DNA from: Typha latifolia
Taxonomy: Eukaryota > Streptophyta > Magnoliopsida > Poales > Typhaceae
Direction: 5' to 3'
Length of the DNA: 64,000 nt
Assembly: GCA_019914945.1 (NCBI GenBank)
Contig: CM034106.1
Span: 1,364,001-1,428,000 of the forward strand
Both the position numbers and the translations under genes were made by a program. Positions 44,706 to 56,539 of the stretch are shown here, piece by piece (the first letter of the stretch is position 1; each line of letters starts with the position of its first letter). Under the pieces are notes generated by a model that saw nothing but the letters and a program-made list of their open reading frames with translations, searched no databases and was not told the DNA's origin.

Positions 44706-45807
44706 CTTTCTAATGACCTTAATCAATTTGTACATAACAATTGCTGGTAGTCCATTCTTTTTTTCTCTTCGTCTCATTTTCCTGTTTTCATATTCTTCTC
44801 CTTATTTTCGAAATCAGTTTCTATCATTTATATTGAAGCTTCAGGTTTTTAATTAGACACATGATTGAATTGTCATGATGAAACTTGTAAATACATGATA
44901 CTGTTTTTGTGTTACTGAAAGACATCAGATATCTTTCTGTGAGTATATATGTAGTGCTGTCGACTGCTTTGCTTGTGATTAGTACTGAGTATTACTGATC
45001 AAATTATGTTTAGCTACTGTATGTTCTATTAGTAAAAAGGGAAGGTAACTGTCTAGGTAGCATTTAGAATATGTCTTGATGTTAGTCTACAACTGCAAGG
45101 AGAGAGAAGAGAATCATAGAATTTGCCTTCATTCCCTGCAAAGGAGAGAATCATAAGGAGTGATATTTTCCCTATCATTTCTCTTTCATTCCCTTCATTT
45201 CTTTTCCGACGTTTCCAAATCTTTTATTTCTATAATGATTTATTATCACTGTTATCTCAGCAACTACTCAGAAAATCTTAGACTATTAGAGAATGGCTCT
45301 TTTGAATACTTATTCTCACATTGGCCTAAGAAGTGGAATTGACTTTAATTGACCGTCTTTTGCTGTTTAAAATTTAATTGACAATGTCTCCGCAGTCTTG
45401 CTTCGGTATCATGTAAACTTATCAATTATTTTTATAAGCTTAAACTGTTAAAAAATGGTAGTTTTTAACTTTTATATTCTAATAGTTACAAACAAAAAGA
45501 TAATAGTTTGAAGTCCCAGTTTTGCGTCTAAATCCTCCCTCAGTAGGAGAAGCAGTTCACATGGACTATGAGAGTCCAAATGGATAAAATTCTTGGGTAT
45601 CATGTGAATTAAAGGCCCCCTTGTCCCTCCAATGCATGTGAATAATAAAAAGATAGAGACAAGGAAAGTTCTTAGCATGGGAACAGAGCATACTGAAGAG
45701 ATGTCTTACAAATTCACAGAACCAGAGTGCAACTTGCATTCACCTGCACATGCGCCAGTTTAAATTTGTACAGTAGCAAGAAAGAAAAATAAATAAATAA
45801 AAGGAAG
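44706..45807. other. 3' region of XBAT32-like gene and spacer
   Basis: Presumed 3' UTR and flank; no gene. No frame with similarity on either strand. Confidence 0.5.
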
Positions 45808-46350
45808 AGAGGATTGAAATCCATCTCTACAATTATGCATTCAGAAGTAGAAACATGCGAGTCATTGTCCTGTTTTTTTTTTTCATTGTCTCTTGCATGA
45901 AAAAGAACAGGACCAAGACAGAAGAACTCTGAAAAGTTAGAATGATTTTTTTGTGTTTAATCTTCTCGGGTTATGTTTAAGAAAGAATAGTGATGATTTG
46001 GATCGTATTTTTATAACTGTGTGTATCAAGTGATGAATTGCGATAGATTTACCGTATTGATTAGTAAACATAAACATTAGAGGATTTGAATCTATCTCTG
46101 CAACTACACATTCAGAAGTAGAACACATGGCGAGTCATTGTCCTGTTTCTTTTTCATTGTCTCTTGCATGAAAAGGAACAGGATTAAGACAGAACTCTGA
46201 AAGGTGAAAATGATTTTTTTTTTTTTTTTATGTTTAATCTTCTCATGTTACATTTAGGAAAGAAGAGTGATGATTTCGATCATGTTTTTATAACTGTGTA
46301 TATTAAGTGACGAATTGCGATAGATTTACCATATTGATTAGTAAACATAA
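45808..46350. repeat. 271-bp tandem duplication upstream of the first HLH gene
   Basis: GAGGATT.GAATC.ATCTCTGCAA, CATTCAGAAGTAGAA, GCGAGTCATTGTCCTGTTT and TAGATTTACC.TATTGATTAGTAAACATAAAC occur in the same order at 45808-46078 and 46079-46350 (TCAGAAGTAG at 45841 and 46112). The copies differ by scattered substitutions and poly-T length. The repeat ends about 265 bases before the TATA box of the next gene, so it may carry promoter elements. Confidence 0.85.
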
Positions 46351-46615
46351 ACGTTATAGCACAATGTCACTATGACAGTTTGGTGATATATAGGTAGTGG
46401 CATAGTTATAGTTATTTTACAAAGATAAATTATTACAAGCTGAATAGAGTAATAGTAATATAAATATCTGTAGGAATGCATGTATAGTTGATGCTAAATT
46501 GGACATTAAAATTTTCAATATGATCTGACTCAATATGTTATTGGAATAATGAGTGCTTACATTAATTAATGATGAATTAGCACTTGGTTTTCTTTGATGA
46601 TACTTAGTCCCTGCC

Positions 46616-46624
46616 TATTTATAT
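46616..46624 (+). promoter_or_regulatory. TATA box of the first HLH gene
   Basis: TATTTATAT in CCTATTTATATCCTC. It lies downstream of the most distal in-frame ATG (46594), so transcription should start near 46650 and translation at 46675 or 46693. Confidence 0.6.
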
Positions 46625-46674
46625 CCTCTCTCTTGAGTATAACAACCCCCCATCCCTTGTGTTATGTTTCTTGC

Positions 46675-46911
46675 ATGACAACGCATCTAAAGATGAGTAA
46701 GAGAATTAGAGGAGTGGTGACATCTAGGAAGAAGAAGAAGAAGACCACTCCTTTTCTGGTACAAAGGAAACTTACAAAGCTCAAGAGGATCATTCCGACA
46801 TGCCAAGATGTGAGCGTCGAAACATTGCTTTGCAAGACGGCGGAGTACATCGCCTTTTTAGAAATGCAAGTTAATGTTTTAAAGAATCTCTCTGATATTT
46901 ATGGTTTATAA
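46675..46911 (+). CDS. Atypical HLH protein (PAR/UPBEAT1/IBH1-like)
   Basis: A 78-residue product from Met 46675, or 72 residues from the next Met at 46693. The further upstream ATG at 46594 lies before the TATA box and is probably untranslated. A Lys/Arg-rich stretch (about residues 8-24) is followed by helix 1 (VQRKLTKLKRIIP), a short loop and helix 2 (VETLLCKTAEYIAFLEMQVNVLKNLSDIY). The E-box reading residues of true bHLH proteins are missing, so it probably dimerises and inhibits DNA-binding bHLH partners (inference from the class). Such proteins usually regulate growth responses to light or brassinosteroid. Single exon, one of two such genes in 4.2 kb. I cannot set the subfamily. Confidence 0.82.
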   Translation: MTTHLKMSKRIRGVVTSRKKKKKTTPFLVQRKLTKLKRIIPTCQDVSVETLLCKTAEYIAFLEMQVNVLKNLSDIYGL

Positions 46912-47855
46912 TATAAGCCTCTCTTCCTTTCCATCTCTTGAAGTTCTTTTAGTTGGAGTATCTTATTGTACATACTCATAAAATCAGTGAGAGATGCAAC
47001 TGAATGTAAAGAACTTGGCTTTCTTCTTCATGTCCTTGTGGTCTAGATTCTGTTTTGCTTGATGAGATGTCATTACAAGTATGATCAAGAAGGGGGGAAT
47101 AGGATTGTATCTTTATATCCTTTTGTTTTCTTGATACTTTGTGATAATTAATGTAGGAGAGTTCTTAATTACTCAGATCTTATGAGATAGATTCACCTTC
47201 TAGGCTACTAAAGTGTTGTGGTTAAGAGTTAGAAAATGCAATTGGAAAATATGTATGAAAAGATCTTATTGAGTACTTGTATCTTACATTATATTCTCAT
47301 AATCATATCAAAGCATTGAATTGGGCGATAACTGCAATCAATAGTTTACTAATGATAAAAAAAACTAAATGAAGGGATAATATTACTATAAATTTGAATG
47401 GCTTATTCTCAATGTTAAAAACAATATTATCACCTAGAGCAGTAAAAGGAGCACTAAAATTATTGAGAGAGAATGGTATAGAAACTTCTAAGCCTCAGGG
47501 AAATGATCTGATCTTTTTGTGGGGAGATGGAATCATATGTCAGTTTGCTTAGATAGATGTTGTCCCAATTGGCAGGACTGGGCTAACTCTGAAGAGGTTC
47601 TGACATATAGTATATAGTCTTATAATTCCATAGGATGTTATATTTTCTACTGTTAGGCATAGTCTAGTTAAGGACACATAAACAAACAATAGATGAAAGA
47701 GACAATGGAAACATATCTAAGACAACAAGGTTGCATGGTTTTATTTGGCAAGGAAAGAATCTGACAAGCTTCCCCATGTCTCAAGATAGAAGAGAAGAAC
47801 ACTATAATGAGTATAATTAAATAACCAACCTGTTTGAAATCAATACCATGATTCA

Positions 47856-48130
47856 AGGGTTAATTACATATAGTCTTCCTCATTTAATTTTCTTGTAACA
47901 CTTTATCCTCCTCAGCTATCTAATATCTCCCCCACCCACCTCCTGACGGTGTAGATAGTAAAATATCAAATGACCATTATACTCAAAATTAATCATGCAA
48001 AATTTTCTCAATGGAAAAATCAAACGAAGCATTCGAGAACAACTAATGGAAAGGCATTCGAGAGGTTTTACATAGTTAAAAAGATCAATATGTTAGAAAT
48101 AGTTCTGGCGGTCTAGATGTAATTATCCCT
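47856..48130. mobile_element. MITE, about 275 bp
   Basis: The left end AGGGTTAATTACATATAGTC and the right end GTCTAGATGTAATTATCCCT are inverted repeats of each other. The interior has no frame. The ends resemble those of the 1.5-3 kb and 21-kb elements (AGGG..AATTACA). Confidence 0.7.
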
Positions 48131-49811
48131 AAAAATAATAACAAACAAAAAAATTTTATCCAAGCAAATATCTAGGTTTAATTTAAATAAAATTCCTATG
48201 AGGGTCCAAATTTTGGGTACCATTAATCTCTCTCATAATGTGAACTTGGAGGAATTGCATAGCTTTGGTGAGACAGGAGGAGCCCATTCATGTGTAACTA
48301 AGTGACTGCATATTCTTGGCAACCTCAAAATTCAAATAGGACATGTGATTCTTGGGGCAGGCCCATGAAAACATAATAGTACAATAAAATAGTTAGCATT
48401 CAAGAAGGGGACCATTTATTTAAGCATGGGATTGATCAAAAAATATTCTTTAGGGATTATGTACAGATCAAGGGGGCAATTGAATTCTAAGGGGATTTAT
48501 TAGAAAATATATATACAATACCATACTTCTTTTTTTCCATTTATTTTATCAATCGACCTTACTTGATCGATGATTACTATATTGATGAGTTAAATTAATT
48601 GTATTCACATAATGATTATAATAATCCCTTGTGTAAGCAAAACTATCTCACTCCTCCGCAGACGTAGACAATTGCCGAATCATGTAAATTTATTTTATGT
48701 GCATTTTTAATTTCCTTAATTTTTACTATTTTTCTCTATTCCAAACATTGGATAATATTCATTATTGTGGTGGTACTTAATAAAGAACTACACATAGCCA
48801 AACAATACCAAAGGCATAGATGGGCAAAGTCTCCCTCTCCCTCTCCCTCTCCCTCTAATGACATGATTGCTAAAAGAAGTGGAACTTATAACCTATGAAT
48901 CCATCTATACCACAATAATGTAACAAGTCACATGATGCCATGATAGCAGTACTAGTTACAGGATTGGGGTTACCTTAGTTGTAAGGATTATATCAATTAT
49001 AATACACTTTTCTTCTTCTTCTTCTTCTTCTACCACTACTACTACTTCTTCTCCTCCTTTGACATTAACATTTAAACACCAGCCTATTATACTAGTAACA
49101 ATGGAGATGTGAGAGAATCCAGGGTGTGAGGACAAGTGTACTTGAGACCATGATAAAAGGAAAGGGAGAAGGCAATGAGAGATCATGTGGAGCTCCAAAG
49201 GTTGAAGAAGAAACACCCATGTGGATACCATGTGAAGTAACAATTTTTTCCTTTTGCTAAAGCCGACTAGGGGTTGAAGAAAAAGGGTTTTGCCACCACG
49301 CCACCATTACCATGTTTCCCGGATCCTGCCATCCCACTTTTCCCACCACTGACAATTATTAGGCCACTACAATAATCATAGAGATTATACATAGACTAAG
49401 CATGAGGATTAGTTATGAATCGAAAGCATAATAGAGGCGACTCTAAGACCAGGCCAGGCCGACTTTTCAGAAAAACTTAAACTGTTAGAGAACGATAATT
49501 TTTTCTTCTTTTTTATATCTAACCCTTTCGAGGCTATATATATAACCTTAATCTTCATGATGTTATTATCTAGTATTGTTGTTGATTACATGACTTGCTT
49601 CTATTCCTTTAGATATTTGATAATAAAAAAAAAGCTAGTAAGGGGGTCATGTTATGTACAAGACACATGCATGGAGATGAGGTCATTGTTATTTGTATGT
49701 GAGTGGGGATTGGGTAGCATGTGCATGCATGTGGTCTGTCTCTTCCCATAAGGGCCCATGACCCAAAGTGAATTGGTTCTCTACTCATTTCTTCTCTTCC
49801 AAACTCCTTAA

Positions 49812-49815
<4 letters not shown>

Positions 49816-49852
<37 letters not shown>
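49816..49852. repeat. (CT)n microsatellite
   Basis: An uninterrupted CT run of about 18 units upstream of the IBH1-like gene. CT runs are common near plant promoters, but this one is 440 bases from the ATG. Confidence 0.9.
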
Positions 49853-49856
<4 letters not shown>

Positions 49857-50211
49857 CTTCCCCCTAGTACTAATTTCTTGGTTGCTGATCCCATTATTGT
49901 ACTAGTGCTTTGAAAGCCTATCTAAACTCAAGAAGGACACTAGATTATATAATCTAACTTCACTTTGTAACATATTGAGGACAAGCTTACTATTCTGATG
50001 ACCTTGATCAAGCAATGTATAGAGGTAGTCTTGTCTCTTCTCACTCCACAACTTAATTATGAGAAAAATTAAGGAAGAATACAAACAAAACAAAAATAAA
50101 AAAGTAAGACAATACATTACAAAATGAGAAAAAGTAATGGACCATGGTTGTAATTGGCTCACATGCAATGCTAAGGTCACATGCCATGCTTTTGGAGTAG
50201 AATTCGCCTTC

Positions 50212-50220
50212 ATATATATC
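50212..50220 (+). promoter_or_regulatory. TATA box of the IBH1-like gene
   Basis: CATATATATCC lies 70 bases before the ATG at 50289, which leaves room for a leader of about 40 bases. Confidence 0.55.
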
Positions 50221-50288
50221 CATATAACTAGCACAAACCTTAGCATCCCTTCCTAGCTTTCTCAATCACTCACCCACACACACCCACC

Positions 50289-50864
50289 ATGCAAGATCCT
50301 AACTCATTCAAGCAAGCTTTCGTCAAGTACATGCTCATGGGCCTCCAAGCATCTCGTGTTTCATCCAAGAGCATGAGCTTACAGGAGAGAAAGGAAGCCA
50401 TCAAGTCCTCTGCGGACATCGCCATGGCCTTCGCGAGAGGCGGCGCAAACTGGACCAATGCACTCATCACAAGCCTCTCCAAGAAGGAGCAGTCTCATGC
50501 ACTCTTGAGAAGCATCACAGGGAAGCAGTATGAGAGGTTAACCAAGTCATGCTACCTATCATGCAATGTGCAAAGGAGTAAGAAGATCTTGAGAAGATCT
50601 TATCGGATTTGTTCGTCCAGGAGGAGTAAAGCTCGACATGTGCCGCCCCGTAGGTTAGAAGCAAATGTTCTTGCTAGGAGTATGGCGAAGAAGAGGACTC
50701 GAGTTCTTAAGAAGATGATACCAGGGGGTGAGTTCTTAGATGGACTCTCTTTGTTAAATGAAGCCTTCGATTATGTTAGTCATCTTAGAGCGCAAGTTGA
50801 TCTCTTGCAATGCCTTTCAAGAGCCACAGAAGTATCAAAGCTCAGGTATTTTTTGCTTAGCTAA
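50289..50864 (+). CDS. IBH1-like atypical bHLH protein
   Basis: 191 residues, one exon. The N-terminal part (FKQAFVKYMLMGL, 7-19; then ERKEAIKSSADIAMAFARGGANWTNALI, 33-60) is the typical IBH1/ILI1-binding bHLH leader, with R-x-IK-x-x-AD-x-A-M-A and W-x-x-A-L. A basic Ser/Arg stretch (96-124) is followed by the HLH at about 129-176 (LARSMAKKRTRVLKKMIPGG, then LSLLNEAFDYVSHLRAQVDLLQCL). IBH1-type proteins lack E-box contacts, act by dimerising with growth-promoting bHLH partners, and repress cell elongation in brassinosteroid signalling (known in Arabidopsis and rice; inferred here). The end is uncertain by a few residues because AAGCTCAG/GTATTT near 50845 could be a splice donor. It lies in tandem orientation with the HLH gene at 46675. 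Confidence 0.85.
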   Translation: MQDPNSFKQAFVKYMLMGLQASRVSSKSMSLQERKEAIKSSADIAMAFARGGANWTNALITSLSKKEQSHALLRSITGKQYERLTKSCYLSCNVQRSKKILRRSYRICSSRRSKARHVPPRRLEANVLARSMAKKRTRVLKKMIPGGEFLDGLSLLNEAFDYVSHLRAQVDLLQCLSRATEVSKLRYFLLS

Positions 50865-52000
50865 TCTATCTATCTATTAATCCATTATATCTTCTCATTT
50901 CCTTTTTCTCAGTTTTGATTTGTGAACTTAGGGCCTGTTCTGAATGCACACTGAAAGAAATGGAAGCTCCAAATGTTAATAATTGAGAGCTTTTTCTTTC
51001 CCAGCAGAAGAAAGGAAAGTTTTCCAGACAAGGCAAGGCTTCAAATGGCATTGAATCTACCAGGAGAGATTAATGGTGATGAATTGAATGCCATTAGCCT
51101 ACAAACTTGAGGAAATTAGTGTCTGAAGCCAATTCCAAATTATTAAGGTTTCTGTAAGATATTAATCTACTGGCAGGAAAGAGGTTAGGGTTTCCAACAA
51201 CTGAAGAAACCACCTCATGTATGAAGAATTGTAGTCTATTTCTTATTAACACATATATATTTGGTATGCTAAGAGTAACCATCAATTAGCTAGGCCATTA
51301 ATCAATATACTAATTAGTGGCACAAAGTTCATTTCAACTTATAAAATTCATTGGTTTCTTTCCCAGTATATTTTGCAATAAAATATAAGAAAAGCTCACT
51401 AGACAAACCTTAAAGATTCATAGATTTTCTAGAAAGATTGAAAACTTGGTGTGTGTGTGTGTGTGTGTGTGTGCAAACTTATCACCTCTATGCAATAAAT
51501 CTATATGTTTACTATAATGATCAATTCAGATATCAGAAATTAGACCTCTATTTTTTTCTCAAATTTTTTACTCTAATTAGTACTAGATTATTCTTCTTTC
51601 ATTGCTCTTAATTAAATAAATCTATGCTGTAAGAGTTAGTAATTACTCTCTTAAAAGAAAGATCTACTTTCCTGCGAACTGGCTCAAACTTTTAGATGCT
51701 TGATTGGCAAAAATGTTTACAAATTTCTCGAGATAATTAATTAATTCTTGGGCAAGATATTAAAGATAAAGAGTATGAAATCTTCTTTTCCTCATGAACA
51801 GTAACATCACTATTTGGTTTTTTTCTTTCTTTCATTAGATCGTTATGAGCATGATTTATAATAAAGAAAGATATCAAGGCATAGATTAATTTCAATATGA
51901 TATTATTCCAACTATTATTCTAGTTCTTTATAAAGGCTGATAGCTGGGTATATATATATATATATATATGAAGAACAATGTTGGGCTTCAATTGGGCCGG

Positions 52001-52425
52001 CCTACATTTTACCTTTATTATCGTTTACACCTTGTTATATGGATATTTGTCATTTAACCCCTGTATTTTACTTAAAATGACTCAAAAATATGCTGCCATT
52101 AGTTTTTAAAATTGTAAGTTACTAAATAGATGAGTTAAAATAACTATAGATATAAAATGACCTTACTACCCTGGAATAAGTTTTTTATAGTCCTTTTAAA
52201 TTATAGGGAAATTTATTAGAAACGCCCTACTTTTATCTTTATTAACATTCACATACTAACATATGGATATTTGTCATTTACCCCCTGCATTTTACTTAAA
52301 TGACTCAAAAGTATTCTGCCATTAGTTTTCTTAATTGTCGGTTACTATATATGAGTTAAAATAACTATAGATATAAAATGACATTAATATCCTTGAATAA
52401 AACTAAATGGAAAGCTATATTTTAA
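52001..52425. repeat. 224-bp tandem duplication
   Basis: GGATATTTGTCATTTA.CCCCTG.ATTTTACTTAAA.TGACTCAAAA occurs at 52041 and 52265, then CTGCCATTAGTTTT and GAGTTAAAATAACTATAGATATAAAATGAC in both. The second unit begins with AGGGAAATTTATTAGAAACGCC, a MITE-like end also seen at about 409 and 63050 in similar form. Confidence 0.8.
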
Positions 52426-54597
52426 AGTCAAATAAGGGGAATTTTAATTTTATAAAAGGGTCAATTTGTCTAAAAAAAAAAGCCCCTAGTTATGATATTG
52501 ATAGTTTGAGGCTTTTACTTTTTTAATAGCAAATTTAGGTATTTCACTCATTTAGTTTTTATTGAAAGTATACATCTAAATGCCTCGGCAAAATAAAAAA
52601 AAAAAGTTTATATACTCTTTGCATATAAAATTTCTGTCCTTTTTTTTACTATATTTGAATGTGTAATTTAACAAAAATAAAAAAGCGTACTTTATATATA
52701 GTATTTACGTATAATTTTAGCATACGGCAGTCTTTTTATTTTACTTTACTAGGGCTAAGTGGTGAAAGAAATCCGAAAACATAATTTGAAAATTGATGAG
52801 CTTAAAATTGTTAATACAATAACCAAACGGTCTTTTTCATGCAAACTGCCCAATCACCGTGTGATTTGTGCACCAAACTTCTCTGTACTTTTTAACTTAA
52901 GCACTTAACTTCTTTGTGATTCATATTAAAGTCCATTAATGGACAAGGATATCTTCTTCGTATAAATATGGTCTTATAAAAAAGTTGGCGAGAGAAGTTG
53001 ATTAATAATTGATACCATCAAATACTTGAGTAGAAAGTCCATAGCGGGTGCAATTAGGCCAAACTATGATGAATAAAAATGTAATTTTCTCTAAAGATAA
53101 AATATTTATACAATGGATTGCGAATGATAATAAAAGCAAAATGTACAATGTTTTAAATAAATTCGCCTCGATTTTATTCGATTAATCTAGTCAATATTAT
53201 GAAATGCCAGAGCAATAGCACAACTAAGTTCCATGTTAATTATTGCACCAGTGGATTTGTGTAACACCCAATGCATGTATATAGTTTCATGTCATTGTCC
53301 TTGAAGGTTACATGATATGTTCATAATGCAACGGCTAACCGTTGGGATTGCATGCATGCAGGTGAGATATCCAAAATAGAGATCGTAATTGTTTCATAGT
53401 TGCTTAGGTTCCTGCATGATTAGTTCTCATACTCTTGTTTTGATTACTAATTAATTGGATTAATTTGAATGTTGATCATCATTGTAGGGTAAGGAGTGAT
53501 ATACATTGAATCAAGATGGGTGTAACGATGTCCATGGGATTAATCGATAATGAATCTGATCAAATTTGTCTAAAAATAATGAACTTGTTTTAAGTCTTTA
53601 AAATTGTCTTGAGTTGCAAAACTGATCAACGTATTTGCTGCTGTACACTTGGGATTCTAGTATAAGCCTCCTTATATTAGTATAGTAAGCAAATAACTAC
53701 TTATCTTAATACTAATTTGTTAATACTTATCCTTCATTTGTCTTATCTTATACCACCAAATTAATAGAAAAAGTTATATATTTGTCCTCTGGAGGACAAA
53801 TTATATTCATTTCTTTCTTTCAAAGTCATGTCAAATATACTCTCATCTCTCTCTTTTTGAAAGTAATCACACTGTAATTTTTTTTCTCTCTTTAATTTTC
53901 TTTACCATTGCAAACAAATATGCCTACAAAAATATACTCGCAATTATGTCCGCACATATATGCAAAAAAAATTGTCTGCAATGCAAGGAAACAAGTGCAC
54001 ACTATATGATAAATAGTCTGCAATATCTATATAAGTTTGCATTACATTTAATATGCATGATAATTTATCTATAATATAAGAAAATATGTCAACATTGCAT
54101 CGTTAAAAGCGTTCTAAAATAATGCAGAGTAATTTATTCACGGTGCAAGAAAACATCCTCGAATTGCATGGTAAAAAGCTTGCATTGCCTATATAAGTCC
54201 GCATTATATTTAAATATAATCTTTAAAACTTTTAAAATGCATATTTTACATATATTACCTATAAAATCTTTATTTTAAAAATATTTAAATATAAAAGATA
54301 AAAAAAATAATTTTATTCTAGCTTTTATATATTTATCTTAGTTAAAATGTATCTTTATCTTTTTTCTATTAATTTATTGAGACTTGAACTTAAAAAAAAT
54401 CCAAGAGCATATCTATAGAAATAACATACGTATTTAAGAGGTATACATACAAATATCAACTTTAATAGGCGCAAAAACAAATAAATAATTTTTTTAAGAG
54501 CATACACGCCAAATAAAAACTTCTTATCTAAGTCCTCTGATTGATCCATTTATATCTTTTAACAATTAAGTTGAAAAGTTTGCAGCCCAAAGACACA

Positions 54598-54599
<2 letters not shown>

Positions 54600-54664
<65 letters not shown>
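54600..54664. repeat. (TA)n microsatellite, about 32 units
   Basis: The longest pure dinucleotide run in the window, self-complementary and able to form a cruciform. Its length is also the kind most likely to be misassembled. Confidence 0.95.
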
Positions 54665-54669
<5 letters not shown>

Positions 54670-55314
54670 GGTCCTACTGAATTAAGACATGCATGCATGC
54701 AGTTGGAGTTCTTCATGTCAATGGAAAGTTGTGCATTCCCTAATAGCAAGTAGCCTTTATCTTTTAGGGTTGGTGGTTTCCATGGGGGTGTGTATGTGAT
54801 GCTTTGAAGTAAATGCAAATGTTATCACTATGAGTGCGAATCCCTTTATATAGCATGAAACATATGAAGAAGAAGAAGCTAAACAGGAGATTTCTGATGA
54901 TGGATAATAGTTAATGTTATACTTTAAAAAAAGAAGGAAAAATAGAAAAAGAATAAGTAGTTAGCGGTGTTTCACATGTAATGTCTATCGAGGTGATCAT
55001 AAGTTATAACTCACCATTTTTTTTCTAAAAGCTTAAGCTGACAAAGATGGAGCGATAGCTTCAGTCATTTATTATTTAGCACTCCTTCCTAAATCTAAGT
55101 TTGAGACATTTTAATACGTTGAACTCAATTAAGACCTTCGATCTGTTCTAAAACAGTGATATTATACCATCTCTTCTGAAAGCTTAAATTAATTAATAAC
55201 AAGTATCCTTCTGTTAATCCACTTAACTAATAATTACTATATAGATAAGTTGAAATATATGCACAATGATCATAATGCCCCAACTGTTATAAACCAGATG
55301 TGAAATTTAGGTGG

Positions 55315-56075
55315 TGATAGTCTCATGAGTTAGAGTTCTAATGGCTTTAGCTTCATCTAATTCGGAAGTTGGGATTAAAAGTTAAAAATAAAATAGTAGA
55401 CATAGGTAATATCCGACGTTGACAGTCGTCAGAGGTAGGGTGGCTGCTGGAGGTAGGAGGTGGCTAGGGTTTGGAGGATCGGGATACTTCTACGGCTATA
55501 ATATACTCTTAGAAAGATAAAGCAATCGCTATATCTACTCCTAGAAAAATAAAGCGATCTAACGGCTACAATAAAAGATAAGGACGAAAATAATAACTTG
55601 GCTCAACTTAGATTCATTCCATTCAATGATTATCATTAACATATATCCACTCCTATTTATAGAAGTAAAAATCCTTAGCAGATCAAATACACATGCGGAT
55701 TATTCGATTTATTTGAAATTTAAACAATAAGATAAAGCTAACTAACTTGACTAAATCAGCCTTCCTTATCTTTATTCAGATTAATCATTCATTTCACCAA
55801 AGATTGATTCCAAATCTGGAGAAGTTGTGAATACCAAAGTTGTAGATCTGAAGGTTTGAGATCTTATCCAGCTGGTTTGATATTATTTCGACATTTATAA
55901 AATATTCTACAATATTTTATCAAAACTGGGCAGAGCTGAATTAGTTTAACTAACAAATTCTAGCCTAAAAGACTTTAATTTAAAGCAAATAAGCAGATAA
56001 GATAAGTAGACTCAATCCATTGAGATTGAGTCTAATCTCCCCTTGATATGATCCGATCTGATCCAGTTCGCATCA
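55315..56075 (-). mobile_element. Second copy of the putative solo LTR
   Basis: Shares its whole layout with 39965-40873: TGATAGTCTCATGAG..AG.GTTCTAATGGCTTT at one end, ATCCGACGTTG.CGTC, GGGTGGCTGCTG.AGGT, CTATTTATAGA (TATA on the minus strand), AATCTGGAGAA, GTTGTAGATC, and GATCCGATCTGATCCAGTTCGCATCA at the other end. Slightly shorter through small deletions. Flanks differ from the first copy, so these are independent insertions. Confidence 0.6.
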
Positions 56076-56539
56076 CCTACTTAAGTTAACTCATCTGAAT
56101 TATTCCCTCGGGTAAACAATTTTACTGAAGGGTAAATATTTTTATTTTTATTTTTAAAAATAATAAAATATTTTCTATTATGTTAGTAGTAGTTGAGTTA
56201 GATTTAACTTAAAAGATGTTTTGATGTAATAAAAGTAAAATGCAGGAATCGATTTAACTCATAGAATCCTCAAGCCAACAATGACTTTATAAGTAATATA
56301 ACTTTGGCAATTCCTCCTAGGTCCTTAGAAAAATCAACAACGATTTGGTAGGATCTCTAAAATAGTTACATTAATTTCTTTGTATTACAACCATCACAGA
56401 TTAGTGTTGTAATTAAAAATCTTTACATTGGTATGGTGGGAAAAGGAAAATCTATTTATAGATCAATGGCCGAGATAGACGCCTGCTCTTTTCTGGGAGG
56501 TTCTTTTAAAATTACCAATGTGTAAAATGGCTTTTAGCT
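56076..56539. other. Short spacer
   Basis: AT-rich, no gene seen. Confidence 0.5.

Larger units (their letters stand above)
46912..50211. other. Spacer between the two HLH genes
   Basis: No gene. It contains a MITE (47856-48130), a (CCCTCT)n run near 48832-48856, a CTT repeat near 49010-49031, a (CT)n run (49816-49852), and CATGCATG-type RY words at about 49665 and 49722 that could act in the promoter of the 50289 gene. Confidence 0.5.
50865..55314. other. Long AT-rich spacer
   Basis: No gene. (TG)n at about 51450-51473, (TA)n at about 51950-51970, a 224-bp tandem duplication at 52001-52425, and a long (TA)n at 54600-54664. Short open frames, such as the one across the (TA)n, are low complexity. 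Confidence 0.5.
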
